NCBI RefSeq assembly: GCF_009755605.1
Contig: NZ_WPNZ01000001.1
Coordinates: 124,001-188,000 of the forward strand
Source: Streptomyces typhae
GTDB taxonomy: Bacteria; Actinomycetota; Actinomycetes; Streptomycetales; Streptomycetaceae
Length of the DNA: 64,000 nucleotides
Direction: 5' to 3'
Shown one piece after another: positions 49,944 to 58,689 of the stretch. Under the pieces are notes generated by a model, which saw only the letters and a list, made by a program, of their open reading frames with translations, was not told where the DNA came from and ran no database searches. A program made the position numbers and the translations under genes. How positions within the stretch are numbered: position 1 is the first letter of the stretch; every line of letters starts with the position of its first letter.

Positions 49944-50855
49944 ATGCATTCCCGACCTGCCCCCACCACACGGTGGCGCCGGGCCTTCGCCGCCGAGGTC
50001 AAGGCGGAGCGACCCGATCTCGCGCGGCTGTGTCTGCTCATCGGCGCGGAGGCGGATCCGGCGCTCGACGCCCCGGGCATGGCGGCGGCGCAGCGGCGCC
50101 TCGACCGCCTCGCGGCCCTGCTCCCGGCCGTTCCCGGCCGCTGTCCGCACGCCGGGGCGGCCGCGGTCGCCGAGCTGCTCGGCACCCGCTGCGGCTTCGG
50201 CGGGCGCCCCGGCGACTACCAGCGCCTGGAGTCCTCGCTGCTGCATCAGGTGCTGCGGCGGGGGCGGGGCCTGCCGATCCTCCTGTCCGTCGTCTGGATC
50301 GAGGTCGCGCGCCGGGCGGGGCTCGCCGTCCACGGCGTCGCCCTGCCCGGCCATTTCGTCGTCGGCTTCGGCTGCCCCGGTGTCTGCGCCCAGGAGCCGC
50401 CCGACGCGTACGGCGCCTGCGGCTCGCGGGGCCCCCGCGAGCGGTACGGGGAGCGCGTCCTCGCCGATCCGTTCCACGCGGGGCGCCTACTGACGCGTAC
50501 GGACGTGCACGTCCTCGTCGCGGGTGCGACCGGGGCGCCGCTCGACCCGGCGATGCTGCGGCCCGTCGGCACGCTCGACATCGTGCAGCGGATCCTCAAC
50601 AACATCCGTGTCTGGGCGGCGGCGCGCCCCGAGCGCTCCGACGTCGCGCTGTGGGCGGTGGAGCTGTCCCTGCTGCTGCCCGCGCACCCGGACCGCCTGC
50701 ACCACGACCGGGCCGAGATCCTGGTGCAGCGCGGCGACTTCCGGGCGGGCGCGGCCGATCTCGAACGGTACGCGGACGCCATCGCCGCCTCCGACGAGGT
50801 GGCGGCGGACGGGGTGCGGCAGCAGGCGCGGGCGGCGCGGGCACGGCTCAACTGA
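49944..50855 (+). CDS. SirB1/transglutaminase-like TPR protein, copy 2
   Basis: A 303-residue paralogue of the preceding gene. It shares the block YQRLESSLLHQVLRR, GLPILLSVVWIEVARRAG and GVALPGHFVVGFG almost unchanged, and both end ARAARA-(K/R)-LN. It differs by a 25-residue insertion after VVGFG that is Cys/Gly/Pro-rich (CPGVCAQEPPDAYGACGSRG), giving four cysteines. No clear ribosome-binding site precedes ATG 49944. The two copies lie head to tail, an evident tandem duplication with divergence. It converges on the response regulator. Confidence 0.85.
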   Translation: MHSRPAPTTRWRRAFAAEVKAERPDLARLCLLIGAEADPALDAPGMAAAQRRLDRLAALLPAVPGRCPHAGAAAVAELLGTRCGFGGRPGDYQRLESSLLHQVLRRGRGLPILLSVVWIEVARRAGLAVHGVALPGHFVVGFGCPGVCAQEPPDAYGACGSRGPRERYGERVLADPFHAGRLLTRTDVHVLVAGATGAPLDPAMLRPVGTLDIVQRILNNIRVWAAARPERSDVALWAVELSLLLPAHPDRLHHDRAEILVQRGDFRAGAADLERYADAIAASDEVAADGVRQQARAARARLN

Positions 50856-50879
50856 CGGCCCGGGGGCCGGGGCGTGCGC

Positions 50880-51569
50880 TCAGAGCCAGCCCTTTTCGCG
50901 GGCGATGCCCACCGCCTCGGCGCGGTTGCGCACGGCCAGCTTCTGGATGGCCGTCGAGAGGTAGTTGCGGACGGTGCCCTGGGAGAGGTGCAGGGCGGCG
51001 GCCAGTTGGGCGTTGGTGGCGCCGTCGGCCGCGGCCCGCAGGATCTCGCGCTCGCGGCCGGTCAGCGGGTTCGCCCCCTCGGCGAGCGCGGCGGCCGCCA
51101 GCGTGGGGTCGATGACGCGCTCCCCGGCGAGTACCCTGCGCACCGCGTCGGCGAGTTGCGCGGCGGGCGCGTCCTTGACCAGGAAGGCGACGGCTCCGGC
51201 CTCCATGGCGCTGCGCAGATAGCCGGGCCGCCCGAACGTGGTGAGCACGACGACCTTCAGGTCCGGCAGCGCGTCCCGCAGCTGGGCCGCCGCCTCGATG
51301 CCGGTGCACCCGGGCATCTCGATGTCCAGGAGCGCCACGTCGACCTCGTGGGCGCGGGCGGCGCCGAGGACCTCGTCACCGCGGGCCGCCTGCGCGACCA
51401 CCTCGATGTCCGGCTCGAGGCCGAGCAGCGCCGCGAGCGCCTCGCGGACCATCGACTGGTCCTCGGCGAGGAGCACCCGGACGGTGCGGCCCCCGGTGCC
51501 CGGTGCGTCCGGTGCGTCCGGGGAGCCGTCGGGCGGGGCGTTCCCCGCGGGACTGTGCGTGCCGGTCAT
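50880..51569 (-). CDS. NarL/LuxR family response regulator
   Basis: A 229-residue response regulator. After a Pro/Ala/Asp-rich N-terminus the receiver domain begins VRVLLAEDQSMVREAL; the phosphoacceptor Asp is in VALLDIEMPG (about 81) and Lys in FLVKDAPAA. The LuxR-type helix-turn-helix is LTGREREILRAAADGATNAQ with LSQGTVRNYLSTAIQKL. ATG 51569 overlaps the kinase stop (ATGA). It should control the ABC exporter genes of the same operon, as in DesKR/LnrJK-type systems. Confidence 0.93.
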   Translation of the reverse strand: MTGTHSPAGNAPPDGSPDAPDAPGTGGRTVRVLLAEDQSMVREALAALLGLEPDIEVVAQAARGDEVLGAARAHEVDVALLDIEMPGCTGIEAAAQLRDALPDLKVVVLTTFGRPGYLRSAMEAGAVAFLVKDAPAAQLADAVRRVLAGERVIDPTLAAAALAEGANPLTGREREILRAAADGATNAQLAAALHLSQGTVRNYLSTAIQKLAVRNRAEAVGIAREKGWL

Positions 51570-52909
51570 GCGGAGGATCCTAGAGCGGGCTCAGCGGCGT
51601 ACGGTGCGGCGGCCCCGTCCGGGTCCGGCGCCAGCGGTACGCGCGCCGCGAGCCGGAAGCCCGTGCGGCCGCCGCCCGCCGGGCCCACGTCGAGCACGCC
51701 GCCGACCGCTTCCAGACGTTCGGAGAGCCCTGCCAGGCCGTTGCCGCCGCCTTGTCCGCCGCCCTGTCCGGCGCTCTGTCCGGCGCTCTGTCCGCCGCCC
51801 GTGGGCCCCGCCCCCGGCACGGGGCCCACGCCGTCGTCCGTGACCGCGAGTTCGACGACAGGACCCGCGAGGGTCTGGCGGCGGGTGAGCGCCACCGTGC
51901 AGCGGCGGGCGCCGCTGTGCCGTACGACGTTGGTCACCGCCTCGCGCAGCGCCCAGGCGAGCGCGGCCTCCCGCTCCTCGTCCGGGGCGGTGCCGGGGCC
52001 GGGGATCTCCAGGGGGACGTCGGCGTCGACGCCCGCGGCGGCCAGGGCCGTGCGGGCACCGGCGAGCTGACCCGCCAGGGTGAGCCTGCGGTAGCCGGTG
52101 ACGGCCTCGCGCACGTCCACCAGGGCCTGGCGGCTGACCTGTTCGATGTCGGTGACCTCCTTGCCGGCCTTGTCCGGGTGGGCGGGCAGCATCCGCCCGG
52201 CCAGCTCGCTCTTCAGGGTGATCAGCGACAGGGAGTGGCCGAGCAGGTCGTGCAGATCACGGGCGAGGCGCAGCCGCTCCTCGTTGGCGGCGAGCTGCGC
52301 GACCGTGGCCCGCGCCTGCCGCAGCTCCACCGTCGTACGGATCAGCTCGCGCACGCCCGTCATCGCGAACCCGACCAGGATCGTGGTCACGGCGAGCCCG
52401 GAGAGCAGGTCCCCCACGCTCGTGTACCGCACGCCGACCGCCACCATCGCCACGGTCACCAGGGGAATCATCCACATCGACCGCCGCATCGGCAGCACCG
52501 CGCCCGCCGCCACCGACACGTACACGAACAGGCCGAGCCAGGACGCCCCCATGCTGAGGGGAAGCACCACGGCGAGGGCCAGGAGCACCGCGAACGTCGC
52601 GTGCACGGCGCCCCACTCCTTGATCCGCGTCGTGTAGCGGAAGACCAGCGCCAGGTAGCAGCCGATGAACGCGGCCAGGCCGAGGGACCCGAGGACCGTG
52701 GCGGCCGTGGTGTGGCCGCCGACGGCCAGGTCCCGCACGGGGGCGGCCATGAAGATCAGCCAGATGCCGATCCAGGCGAACTTGGCGCGGGCCTGCCGCC
52801 GGTCGAGGACGGGCTCCGCGAATGTCTGCATCGGGTGCCGCTCGGGGGCCTCCCCCGGCAGGCCGCCGGGGCGGGCCCGGTCGCACTCGGGGCTCAGTGA
52901 TGCGTTCAC
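51566..52909 (-). CDS. Sensor histidine kinase (HisKA_3 type)
   Basis: A 447-residue kinase. Five or six membrane helices (e.g. FAWIGIWLIFMAAPV and FVYVSVAAGAVLPM) without a large external loop suggest sensing within the membrane. The H-box is ARDLHDLLGHSLSLI (His about 221), and the ATPase domain has REAVTNVVRHSGA and GGNGLAGLSERL. A GQSAGQSAGQGGGQGGG repeat interrupts the ATP lid. GTG 52909 overlaps the permease stop (GTGA), so the sensor is coupled to the exporter. A longer upstream start is less likely. Confidence 0.92.
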   Translation of the reverse strand: MNASLSPECDRARPGGLPGEAPERHPMQTFAEPVLDRRQARAKFAWIGIWLIFMAAPVRDLAVGGHTTAATVLGSLGLAAFIGCYLALVFRYTTRIKEWGAVHATFAVLLALAVVLPLSMGASWLGLFVYVSVAAGAVLPMRRSMWMIPLVTVAMVAVGVRYTSVGDLLSGLAVTTILVGFAMTGVRELIRTTVELRQARATVAQLAANEERLRLARDLHDLLGHSLSLITLKSELAGRMLPAHPDKAGKEVTDIEQVSRQALVDVREAVTGYRRLTLAGQLAGARTALAAAGVDADVPLEIPGPGTAPDEEREAALAWALREAVTNVVRHSGARRCTVALTRRQTLAGPVVELAVTDDGVGPVPGAGPTGGGQSAGQSAGQGGGQGGGNGLAGLSERLEAVGGVLDVGPAGGGRTGFRLAARVPLAPDPDGAAAPYAAEPALGSSA

Positions 52910-53664
52910 GTCTTCAGTGTGTCCTTCCGGTACAGCCACGCGGCGCCACCCGCGAACAGCAGGAAGTACGCCACGAGCAGGACGATGTCGCGGACGTGCG
53001 GCGCGTCACCGAGTTCGATGGCCCGGCCGAGCGCCGCGTAGGCGTGCGTCGGCAGCCAGTCCGCGAGGCTCCGCAGCCAGGACGGGAACGTCGTCGTCGG
53101 CATCCACAGGCCGCCGAGCAGCGAGAGCCCGAAATAGACGATCATCGTGACCGGTCGCACCGCGTCACCCGTGACGCAGTAGCCGATGGCCACGCCCAGG
53201 GCGGCGAAGCACAGGCTGCCCGCCCAGATGGCGGCCATCAGGGCAAGCCACTGCCAGGCGTCGAGGCGGACGTCCTTGACGACGGCGCCGGTCACGAACA
53301 CCACGACGATCGACGGCAGGCTGACCACGGCCGCGCTCGCCGTCTTCGCGAGGACGTAGCCGCGGCCCGGCAGGCTCGTCAGCCTCAGCTGGCGCACCCA
53401 GCCGCTCTCGCGCTCCTTGGCGATGCGTTCGCTGTTGCCCACCAGGACGGCGGTGAGCGCACCGAACGACGCCATCGAGACCATCATGAACGCGGGCAGG
53501 CCCAGCCCGCTGTCGCCGACCTCGGTCGTGGTGTCCGCGCCACCGGCGACGATCAGGAAGAGCAGCCCCGGGTAGATCACCGAGAAGAACAGGAACTTCT
53601 TGTTGCGCAGGGCCCGCCGCACCTCCAGGCGTACGAGGGCCCCCATCCCCTTGTGCGTGGTCAC
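52906..53664 (-). CDS. ABC-2 type transporter permease
   Basis: A 252-residue ABC-2 permease with six helices, beginning MTTHKGMGALVRLEVRRALR. Hydrophobic segments include FFSVIYPGLLFLIVAGG, PAFMMVSMASFGALTAVL and MIVYFGLSLLGGLWMP, and the family LPTHAYA motif follows. GTG 53664 is preferred because AAGGAG precedes it by 6 nt; ATG 53646 is internal. With the ATPase gene upstream it should form a drug- or lipid-like compound exporter. Confidence 0.9.
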   Translation of the reverse strand: MTTHKGMGALVRLEVRRALRNKKFLFFSVIYPGLLFLIVAGGADTTTEVGDSGLGLPAFMMVSMASFGALTAVLVGNSERIAKERESGWVRQLRLTSLPGRGYVLAKTASAAVVSLPSIVVVFVTGAVVKDVRLDAWQWLALMAAIWAGSLCFAALGVAIGYCVTGDAVRPVTMIVYFGLSLLGGLWMPTTTFPSWLRSLADWLPTHAYAALGRAIELGDAPHVRDIVLLVAYFLLFAGGAAWLYRKDTLKT

Positions 53665-53684
53665 GCGCTTCTCCTTGCCGGTGC

Positions 53685-53760
53685 TAGTACAGGTACGGAT
53701 ACGGGTACAGGTACGCGTGCCAGTACGGACACGGGTACGCGTGCTGAGACGAGTACGGGG
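53685..53760. repeat. Degenerate GTACGG/GTACAG repeat between ABC genes
   Basis: Roughly a dozen 6-bp units of the form (G/C)(G/A)GTAC lie in the 103-bp gap between the ATPase stop and the permease start. The tract carries no start codon or ribosome-binding site for either gene. Confidence 0.7.
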
Positions 53761-53767
53761 TCGCCGC

Positions 53768-54835
53768 TCATGCCGTCCGTGCCTCCTCCGCCGCGGTGAT
53801 CGCGACGAAGGCCTGCTCCAGGCCGAGGCCCGCGACCTCCAGGTTGCGCGGATGGAGCCCGAGGCCGTACAGCGCGTGCACCGTGGCGTCCGCGTCCGTC
53901 GACTGGAGCCGCACCGTGTGCCCCGGGCCCGCCCCGGCACCGCCGCGGGACACGGTCAGCTCCGTCAGGAACGGCAGCTCCCGCAGGCGCTGTTCGGGCG
54001 AGTGGCGGGACGCGCTCCCCGCGTCCGCGTCGAGCAGGTCGAAGGCGACCTTGCGGGCGCCCGCCCTCGCCTTGATCTCGGCTGCCGTGCCGTCCGCGAG
54101 GAGGCGGCCCCGGTGCAGCACCAGGACGCGGTCCGCGACGGCGTCGGCCTCTTCGAGGTAGTGCGTGGCGAACAGGACCGCCCGGCCCCGGTCCGCCTGG
54201 TCCCGCATGGTCGCCCAGAACGCCTGCCGCGCCGTGACGTCCATGCCGGTCGTCGGCTCGTCCAGGACGATCAGGTCGCTCGCCCCGGCCGTCGCGAGGG
54301 CGAACCGCACTCGCTGCTCCTGGCCGCCGGAGAGCTTGTCGACCTTGCGGTCGGCGATCCGGGTGATGTCCGCGGCGGCCAGGACGTCGCTCACCCGGTA
54401 CGGGCGCGGGTGCAGTTCGCAGGCCAGGCGCACCAGTTCGCGCACGGTCACCTCGCCCATGAGGCCGCCGCTCTGCAGCATCGCCCCGACCCGCCCGGCG
54501 GCGATGGCGTCGCGCGGGGTGGTACCGAACACGCGCACCGTGCCGCTGTCCGGACGGCGCAGCCCGAGCAGCAGGTCGAGCGTGGAGGACTTGCCCGCAC
54601 CGTTCGGCCCGAGCAGCGCGACGGTCTCGCCGGGGTGCAGATCCAGGGTCAGACCGTCGACGGCCAGCACCTCTCCGTACGCCTTGGTCACCTGCTGAAA
54701 GCTCACGGCGCTCCCGGCGCTGCCCGCGCGATTGGCGCTCCCTGCGCGACCGGTGCTCCCTGCGCTCCCGGTGCTCCCCGCCGCGGGCCCCGCGGCTGCG
54801 CCCACCGTGTTCACTGTCGTCGTCATGTGCACCAT
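53768..54835 (-). CDS. ABC exporter ATP-binding protein (DrrA/LnrL type)
   Basis: A 355-residue ATPase. The first 45 residues are a Gly/Ser/Ala linker-like sequence (GSTGSAGSTGRAGSANRAGS). Then Walker A LLGPNGAGKSS, Q-loop MLQSGGLM, signature KLSGGQEQRVRFAL, Walker B LIVLDEPTTGMD and switch His in LFATHYLEEAD follow. The C-terminal 110 residues resemble the DrrA-type extension. ATG 54835 or 54826 may be used. First gene of the ATPase-permease-kinase-regulator operon. Confidence 0.92.
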   Translation of the reverse strand: MVHMTTTVNTVGAAAGPAAGSTGSAGSTGRAGSANRAGSAGSAVSFQQVTKAYGEVLAVDGLTLDLHPGETVALLGPNGAGKSSTLDLLLGLRRPDSGTVRVFGTTPRDAIAAGRVGAMLQSGGLMGEVTVRELVRLACELHPRPYRVSDVLAAADITRIADRKVDKLSGGQEQRVRFALATAGASDLIVLDEPTTGMDVTARQAFWATMRDQADRGRAVLFATHYLEEADAVADRVLVLHRGRLLADGTAAEIKARAGARKVAFDLLDADAGSASRHSPEQRLRELPFLTELTVSRGGAGAGPGHTVRLQSTDADATVHALYGLGLHPRNLEVAGLGLEQAFVAITAAEEARTA

Positions 54836-54995
54836 CGTTGCTGGTCAGGGCGGCGCGCGGCAGTGTCGTCCGTAGCCGGACCTGGATGACGGATGTCATG
54901 CGCGGGAGATGACGCCCGCCATGGCGATGACTTTCCGGCGCCGCTCCGGTCTGATGGTCGGCACTTACGGCGGAACCGATGGAGAGGCGAGTCCC

Positions 54996-55595
54996 ATGCG
55001 CATCGTGGTCAGTGAATTCACCAGCCTGGACGGTGTCGTGCAGGCGCCGGGCGGCCCGGAGGAGGACACCGACGGCGGCTTCGCGCACGGCGGCTGGTCG
55101 CACCCGTACTTCGACCCGGAGGTGGTCGGCGGCGCGTTCGACGACGCGGTGGCGGCGGCCGACGGGCTGCTGTTCGGCCGCCGCACCTGGCGGACGATGG
55201 CCGGGGCCTGGCCGGAGCGCGCCGGGGACCCGTTCGCCGACCGGATGAACTCGCTCAAGAAGTACGTGGTGTCGTCGACACTCGGCGAGTCCGATCTGAC
55301 CTGGAACAACACCACGCTCATCGGCGGCGGCGAGGCCCTCGGCGAGATCCGGGAGCTGCGGGCGGCCGAGGGCGGCAACCTGCTGGTCATGGGCAGCCCG
55401 ACCCTGGTGCGCGCGCTCCTGGGCGCGGGCCTGGTGGACGAACTGCGTCTGATGCTCATGCCGGTGCTGCTCGGCGGCGGAAAGTCGATCTTCCCGGACG
55501 ACGCCGTGCAGCGCCCCCTGGAACTGGTCTCGACGGTCGTGAGCGACAACGGGGTGCACGTGTGCACCTACCGTCCGGCGGCCGGGGGCGAGTAG
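54996..55595 (+). CDS. RibD C-terminal/dihydrofolate reductase-like protein
   Basis: A 199-residue dihydrofolate-reductase-fold protein of the RibD_C group: MRIVVSEFTSLDGVVQAPGG at the start, GLLFGRRTWRTMAGAW in the middle and NLLVMGSPTLVRALLGAGLV near residue 130. These are NADPH-dependent reductase-like proteins whose substrates are mostly unknown. ATG 54996 follows GGAGAGG by 8 nt. It is divergent from the ABC ATPase gene by 160 bp and closed by a strong terminator. Confidence 0.9.
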   Translation: MRIVVSEFTSLDGVVQAPGGPEEDTDGGFAHGGWSHPYFDPEVVGGAFDDAVAAADGLLFGRRTWRTMAGAWPERAGDPFADRMNSLKKYVVSSTLGESDLTWNNTTLIGGGEALGEIRELRAAEGGNLLVMGSPTLVRALLGAGLVDELRLMLMPVLLGGGKSIFPDDAVQRPLELVSTVVSDNGVHVCTYRPAAGGE

Positions 55596-55608
55596 CCGGG
55601 GACGAAGA

Positions 55609-55644
55609 GGGCGGGCGGGACACCGGAAGGTGTCCCGCCCGCCC
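55609..55644. terminator. Perfect 16-bp hairpin terminator
   Basis: GGGCGGGCGGGACACC (55609-55624) pairs with 55629-55644 around a GGAA tetraloop. It lies between convergent genes 13 bp after the RibD-like stop. Confidence 0.9.
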
Positions 55645-55675
55645 CGCGTTCCGGCGCGGTCCCGCTCTGCTTCGT

Positions 55676-57916
55676 CTAGCTCGGGTTCGTCTCGATCACG
55701 CCCACCCGCTCCGCGGGCGTCCTGCCCTGCAACGCCTTGCCCATGGCGAGGGCGACGTCCGTGGGCTGCACGGGGGTCTTCTTGCCGTTGGCGCGCTCGA
55801 TGAGCACGCCGTCGAAGATGTTGCCGTAGAGCTTCTTGAGCTCGACGAGGTCGTACGTCTGCGACAGCTTGCCGCCGCTGACCACCTTCACGCCGAGCAC
55901 CTTCGGCAGCGACCTCGACGGGCCGAACGGAATCGACGCGGCCCCCGCCTTGACGGTGACGTTCGCCGACATCGCGGGCTTCGCGAAGCGCTTCATGAAG
56001 TCGTCGACCTCGGCGTCGGACACGGTCGGCCTGCGGTCCGTGACCGGTACCGCGATCGTGCCCGCGCTGCCCGTCTCGACCTGCTTCTCGTACGCCTCGG
56101 CGATCGCCGTCGCCGCCTGGTCGGCGTCGATGCCCTTGCCCGCCTTGCCGTAGACGGGGACGGCCTTGCCGGGCACGAACTTGACCGTGCCCTCCTTGGC
56201 CGTGCCCGAGCCGCCCGCGGCGCGCTCCAGGGCCGCCGCGAGCTTCTCCTCGTCCACGGGCATCTCGGGCTCGACGACGCGCTCGCCGCCGAAGAGGGAA
56301 CCGATCACCGAGACCGGGTTGTAGTCGCTGCCCGCGGCGGCGCGCACGGTGGCCTGGCTGTCCAGGGTGAGGCCCGCCTGGTCCGGCTTCAGGGTGACCT
56401 CGTCGCCGCCCACCGTCAGCTTCAGCGGCTTGTTCACGCGCTCGCCGAGGGCCGCGTCGAGCTTCTTCACGGCCTCGTCGCGGGTGCCGCCGCCGATGTC
56501 GACGCCGAGGACGGTGGTGCCCTTCGGCACGTCGGCGTGGTTCATCAACAGGCCCGCGCCGTACGCGCCGCAGCCGCCGACGACGACCACACCGACGAGC
56601 AGGACCAGCTTGTTGCGGCCCTTCTTCTTCTTTTTGGGCGCGGACGCCGTCGGCACGTTCGGCTGCACCGGCTCGGGCAGCTTGGGCGGCGTGTGCGGGC
56701 CCGGCTCGTCCAGGTGCCCACCCGGCGCGAACGGGGAGTTCTGTGCGGGCGGGACCACCGGGATGCCGCTGTTCAGCGTGTCGCCGGAGACGTTTCCACC
56801 AGGGCCACCAGGGCCGCCGGGTCCACCAGGGCCACCGGGTCCGCCCGCGCCGGGACCGCCGGGCACGGGCGGGCGCACCCCGCCGGAGCCGGGCGGCGGG
56901 TTCTGCGGGGTCAGGATGGCGGTGTCGTCGCTCAGCCGCCCGGGTCCACCAGGCCCACCGGGACCACCAGGCCCAACAGGCCCACCGGGACCTCCAGCCG
57001 CGCCGGGGCCGCCAGGCCCGCCGGCGGCTCCAGGCCCACCGGCACCGCCCAGCGGGTCCGCCTCACCGGGATAGGCCCCGGAGCCGTTCCCGTAGCCGTC
57101 GGAACCGTCGGGGTATCCGCCCTGACCGCCCTGGGACCGGGGTCCGCCCGGCGTTCCGGGCGGCAGCAGGGGACCGTCGCCGGTCACCGGGCCTCCGGTG
57201 GGCCCGGCGGGTCCGGTGGCGCCGTACTCGCCCTCGCCCCCGGAGAAGTACGGCAGGTCACCGCGCTGCGGCTCCCCGCCGTGCGGCCCGCCGGTGCCGA
57301 GCGGACCGGCGGCGACGGCACCCGACACGTCGTACCCGCCGGTGTCGCCCCCGCTGCCGGACGGGGTGCCCCCGCCCTTGGGCGCGGAGCCCCTGCGCGG
57401 CGCGAACCAGTCGCTGGTCTTCTCGTCGCCGTCGTCGCCCGCCGAACCCTGCGGGGACGCGGCGGACCCGGAGGCCGACGACGCGGCCGCCGGGGCGGAG
57501 GGCCTGGGCGCGGCGGCTGAGCCGCCGGGGGCCGAAGGTCCGGAGAGACCGGAGGTGCCCGAGCTGCCGGAGCCGGTCGGGCCGCCGATGGGGTTGCTCG
57601 GACCCGCGTGCCCGGGACCGTCCGCGCGCCGGTCGTCGGCGTCTCTGCCGCCGTCGGAGTCACCGACCGGCGTGCGCATGACGACGGGCGGGATGGGCCG
57701 CGACCCGGGGATGTTGATCCGAATGCGGGTCGTCAGCGTGGTCTCGGTCTTGGGTTCGCCGGACCGCTCGCCGCCGACACCGGGGCCGGCGCCATCCGGG
57801 CCGCCCCCGGGCGTGCCGCCCTGCGCGGGCGAGCCGTACGGCGGCGTCCCCGAGGGGTACGCGGCTCCCGCGCGCCCCTGGGGACCGGAGGACGAACTGT
57901 CAGTTTCACGACTCAA
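55676..57916 (-). CDS. YoaR-like membrane protein with peptidoglycan-binding-like domain
   Basis: A 746-residue protein. Residues 1-420 are low-complexity, including a collagen-like run (GGPGGPGG repeats) and Ser/Ala/Pro stretches. KKKKKGRNK precedes one helix (LVLLVGVVVVGGCGAYGAGL; about 430-452). The C-terminal 290 residues resemble the PG_binding_4 domain of YoaR/VanW-associated proteins (GTTVLGVDIGGGTRDEAVKK; FVPGKAVPVYGKAGKGIDAD). It is probably anchored in the membrane and interacts with the cell wall; that is inference. The only start that fits AGGAGAA (spacing 6) is TTG 57916. Confidence 0.85.
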   Translation of the reverse strand: MSRETDSSSSGPQGRAGAAYPSGTPPYGSPAQGGTPGGGPDGAGPGVGGERSGEPKTETTLTTRIRINIPGSRPIPPVVMRTPVGDSDGGRDADDRRADGPGHAGPSNPIGGPTGSGSSGTSGLSGPSAPGGSAAAPRPSAPAAASSASGSAASPQGSAGDDGDEKTSDWFAPRRGSAPKGGGTPSGSGGDTGGYDVSGAVAAGPLGTGGPHGGEPQRGDLPYFSGGEGEYGATGPAGPTGGPVTGDGPLLPPGTPGGPRSQGGQGGYPDGSDGYGNGSGAYPGEADPLGGAGGPGAAGGPGGPGAAGGPGGPVGPGGPGGPGGPGRLSDDTAILTPQNPPPGSGGVRPPVPGGPGAGGPGGPGGPGGPGGPGGNVSGDTLNSGIPVVPPAQNSPFAPGGHLDEPGPHTPPKLPEPVQPNVPTASAPKKKKKGRNKLVLLVGVVVVGGCGAYGAGLLMNHADVPKGTTVLGVDIGGGTRDEAVKKLDAALGERVNKPLKLTVGGDEVTLKPDQAGLTLDSQATVRAAAGSDYNPVSVIGSLFGGERVVEPEMPVDEEKLAAALERAAGGSGTAKEGTVKFVPGKAVPVYGKAGKGIDADQAATAIAEAYEKQVETGSAGTIAVPVTDRRPTVSDAEVDDFMKRFAKPAMSANVTVKAGAASIPFGPSRSLPKVLGVKVVSGGKLSQTYDLVELKKLYGNIFDGVLIERANGKKTPVQPTDVALAMGKALQGRTPAERVGVIETNPS

Positions 57917-58056
57917 GGCAGGTTCTCCTGGTTGGCTCCACCGCCCGTCTCGACCACTCGGGCGGCTCGGCGGCGCGCACCACCATACTGGCCGCCGCCC
58001 ACGGTCTTCCCGTGACCGGCGTCAAACCCGTGCGGGACACGGGCTCAAGTGGTACG

Positions 58057-58689
58057 TCACTTGCCAAGTCGGGCGTCGGAAGCGCCCGGTTGCGGTGACT
58101 GCCCGAGGGTGGCACACATCACAGCGACGCCCATACCGCCCAGCAGGAAGACGTACGAGCCGAGGCCGGCGCCGAACACGAAGTCGCCCTCCGGGCGCGT
58201 CGCGGTCAGGAACATCACGGCGACGAGCCAGCCCGCGGCGGGCGCCACGGCTCCGCCGCGGGTGCCGGTGGCGCGCGAACCACCGTAGAAGGCACCGGCG
58301 GAACCGGCGAGCGCGAGCAGCAATCCGCCCGGCGCCCAGGCCTGTTGGACGAGCGCACCCGCCACCCCGACGATCGCGCCGAGCACGAGGAGACCGGCGT
58401 AGGCGGCGAGGCGGCCGGCGTTCAGCGGCTGCGCGAGGAAGCTTCCGGCACCCGCGGACGGGCGGGCGCCGCCGGAGGAAACGGTCGCGCCACTTCCCCC
58501 TTTTGCGGACTTTCCGGATGTTTTAGCGGGCGTTCCCCCGGACGCGTCGCGGTTTGGCCGAGAAGATCCCTTCGCCTGTGCCGCCTTCCGCACATTCGAC
58601 GAGCTCGAAGAGTTCGACGAGCCCGACGAGCCGGACGAGCCGGACGAGTTCGGCGAGGAGGACGAGGACGCCTTGGACCGCGCGCTCAC
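58057..58689 (-). CDS. DUF6113 membrane protein
   Basis: A 210-residue protein. Residues 1-80 are Ser/Lys/Gly-rich and disordered ([20 protein letters not shown]). Four hydrophobic segments follow, e.g. [20 protein letters not shown] and [22 protein letters not shown] 58689 overlaps the mshB stop as GTGA. The coupling is like the mshB-Rv1171 pair of mycobacteria. Function unknown; its constant association with mshB hints at a role connected with mycothiol or with the membrane. Confidence 0.85.
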   Translation of the reverse strand: MSARSKASSSSSPNSSGSSGSSGSSNSSSSSNVRKAAQAKGSSRPNRDASGGTPAKTSGKSAKGGSGATVSSGGARPSAGAGSFLAQPLNAGRLAAYAGLLVLGAIVGVAGALVQQAWAPGGLLLALAGSAGAFYGGSRATGTRGGAVAPAAGWLVAVMFLTATRPEGDFVFGAGLGSYVFLLGGMGVAVMCATLGQSPQPGASDARLGK

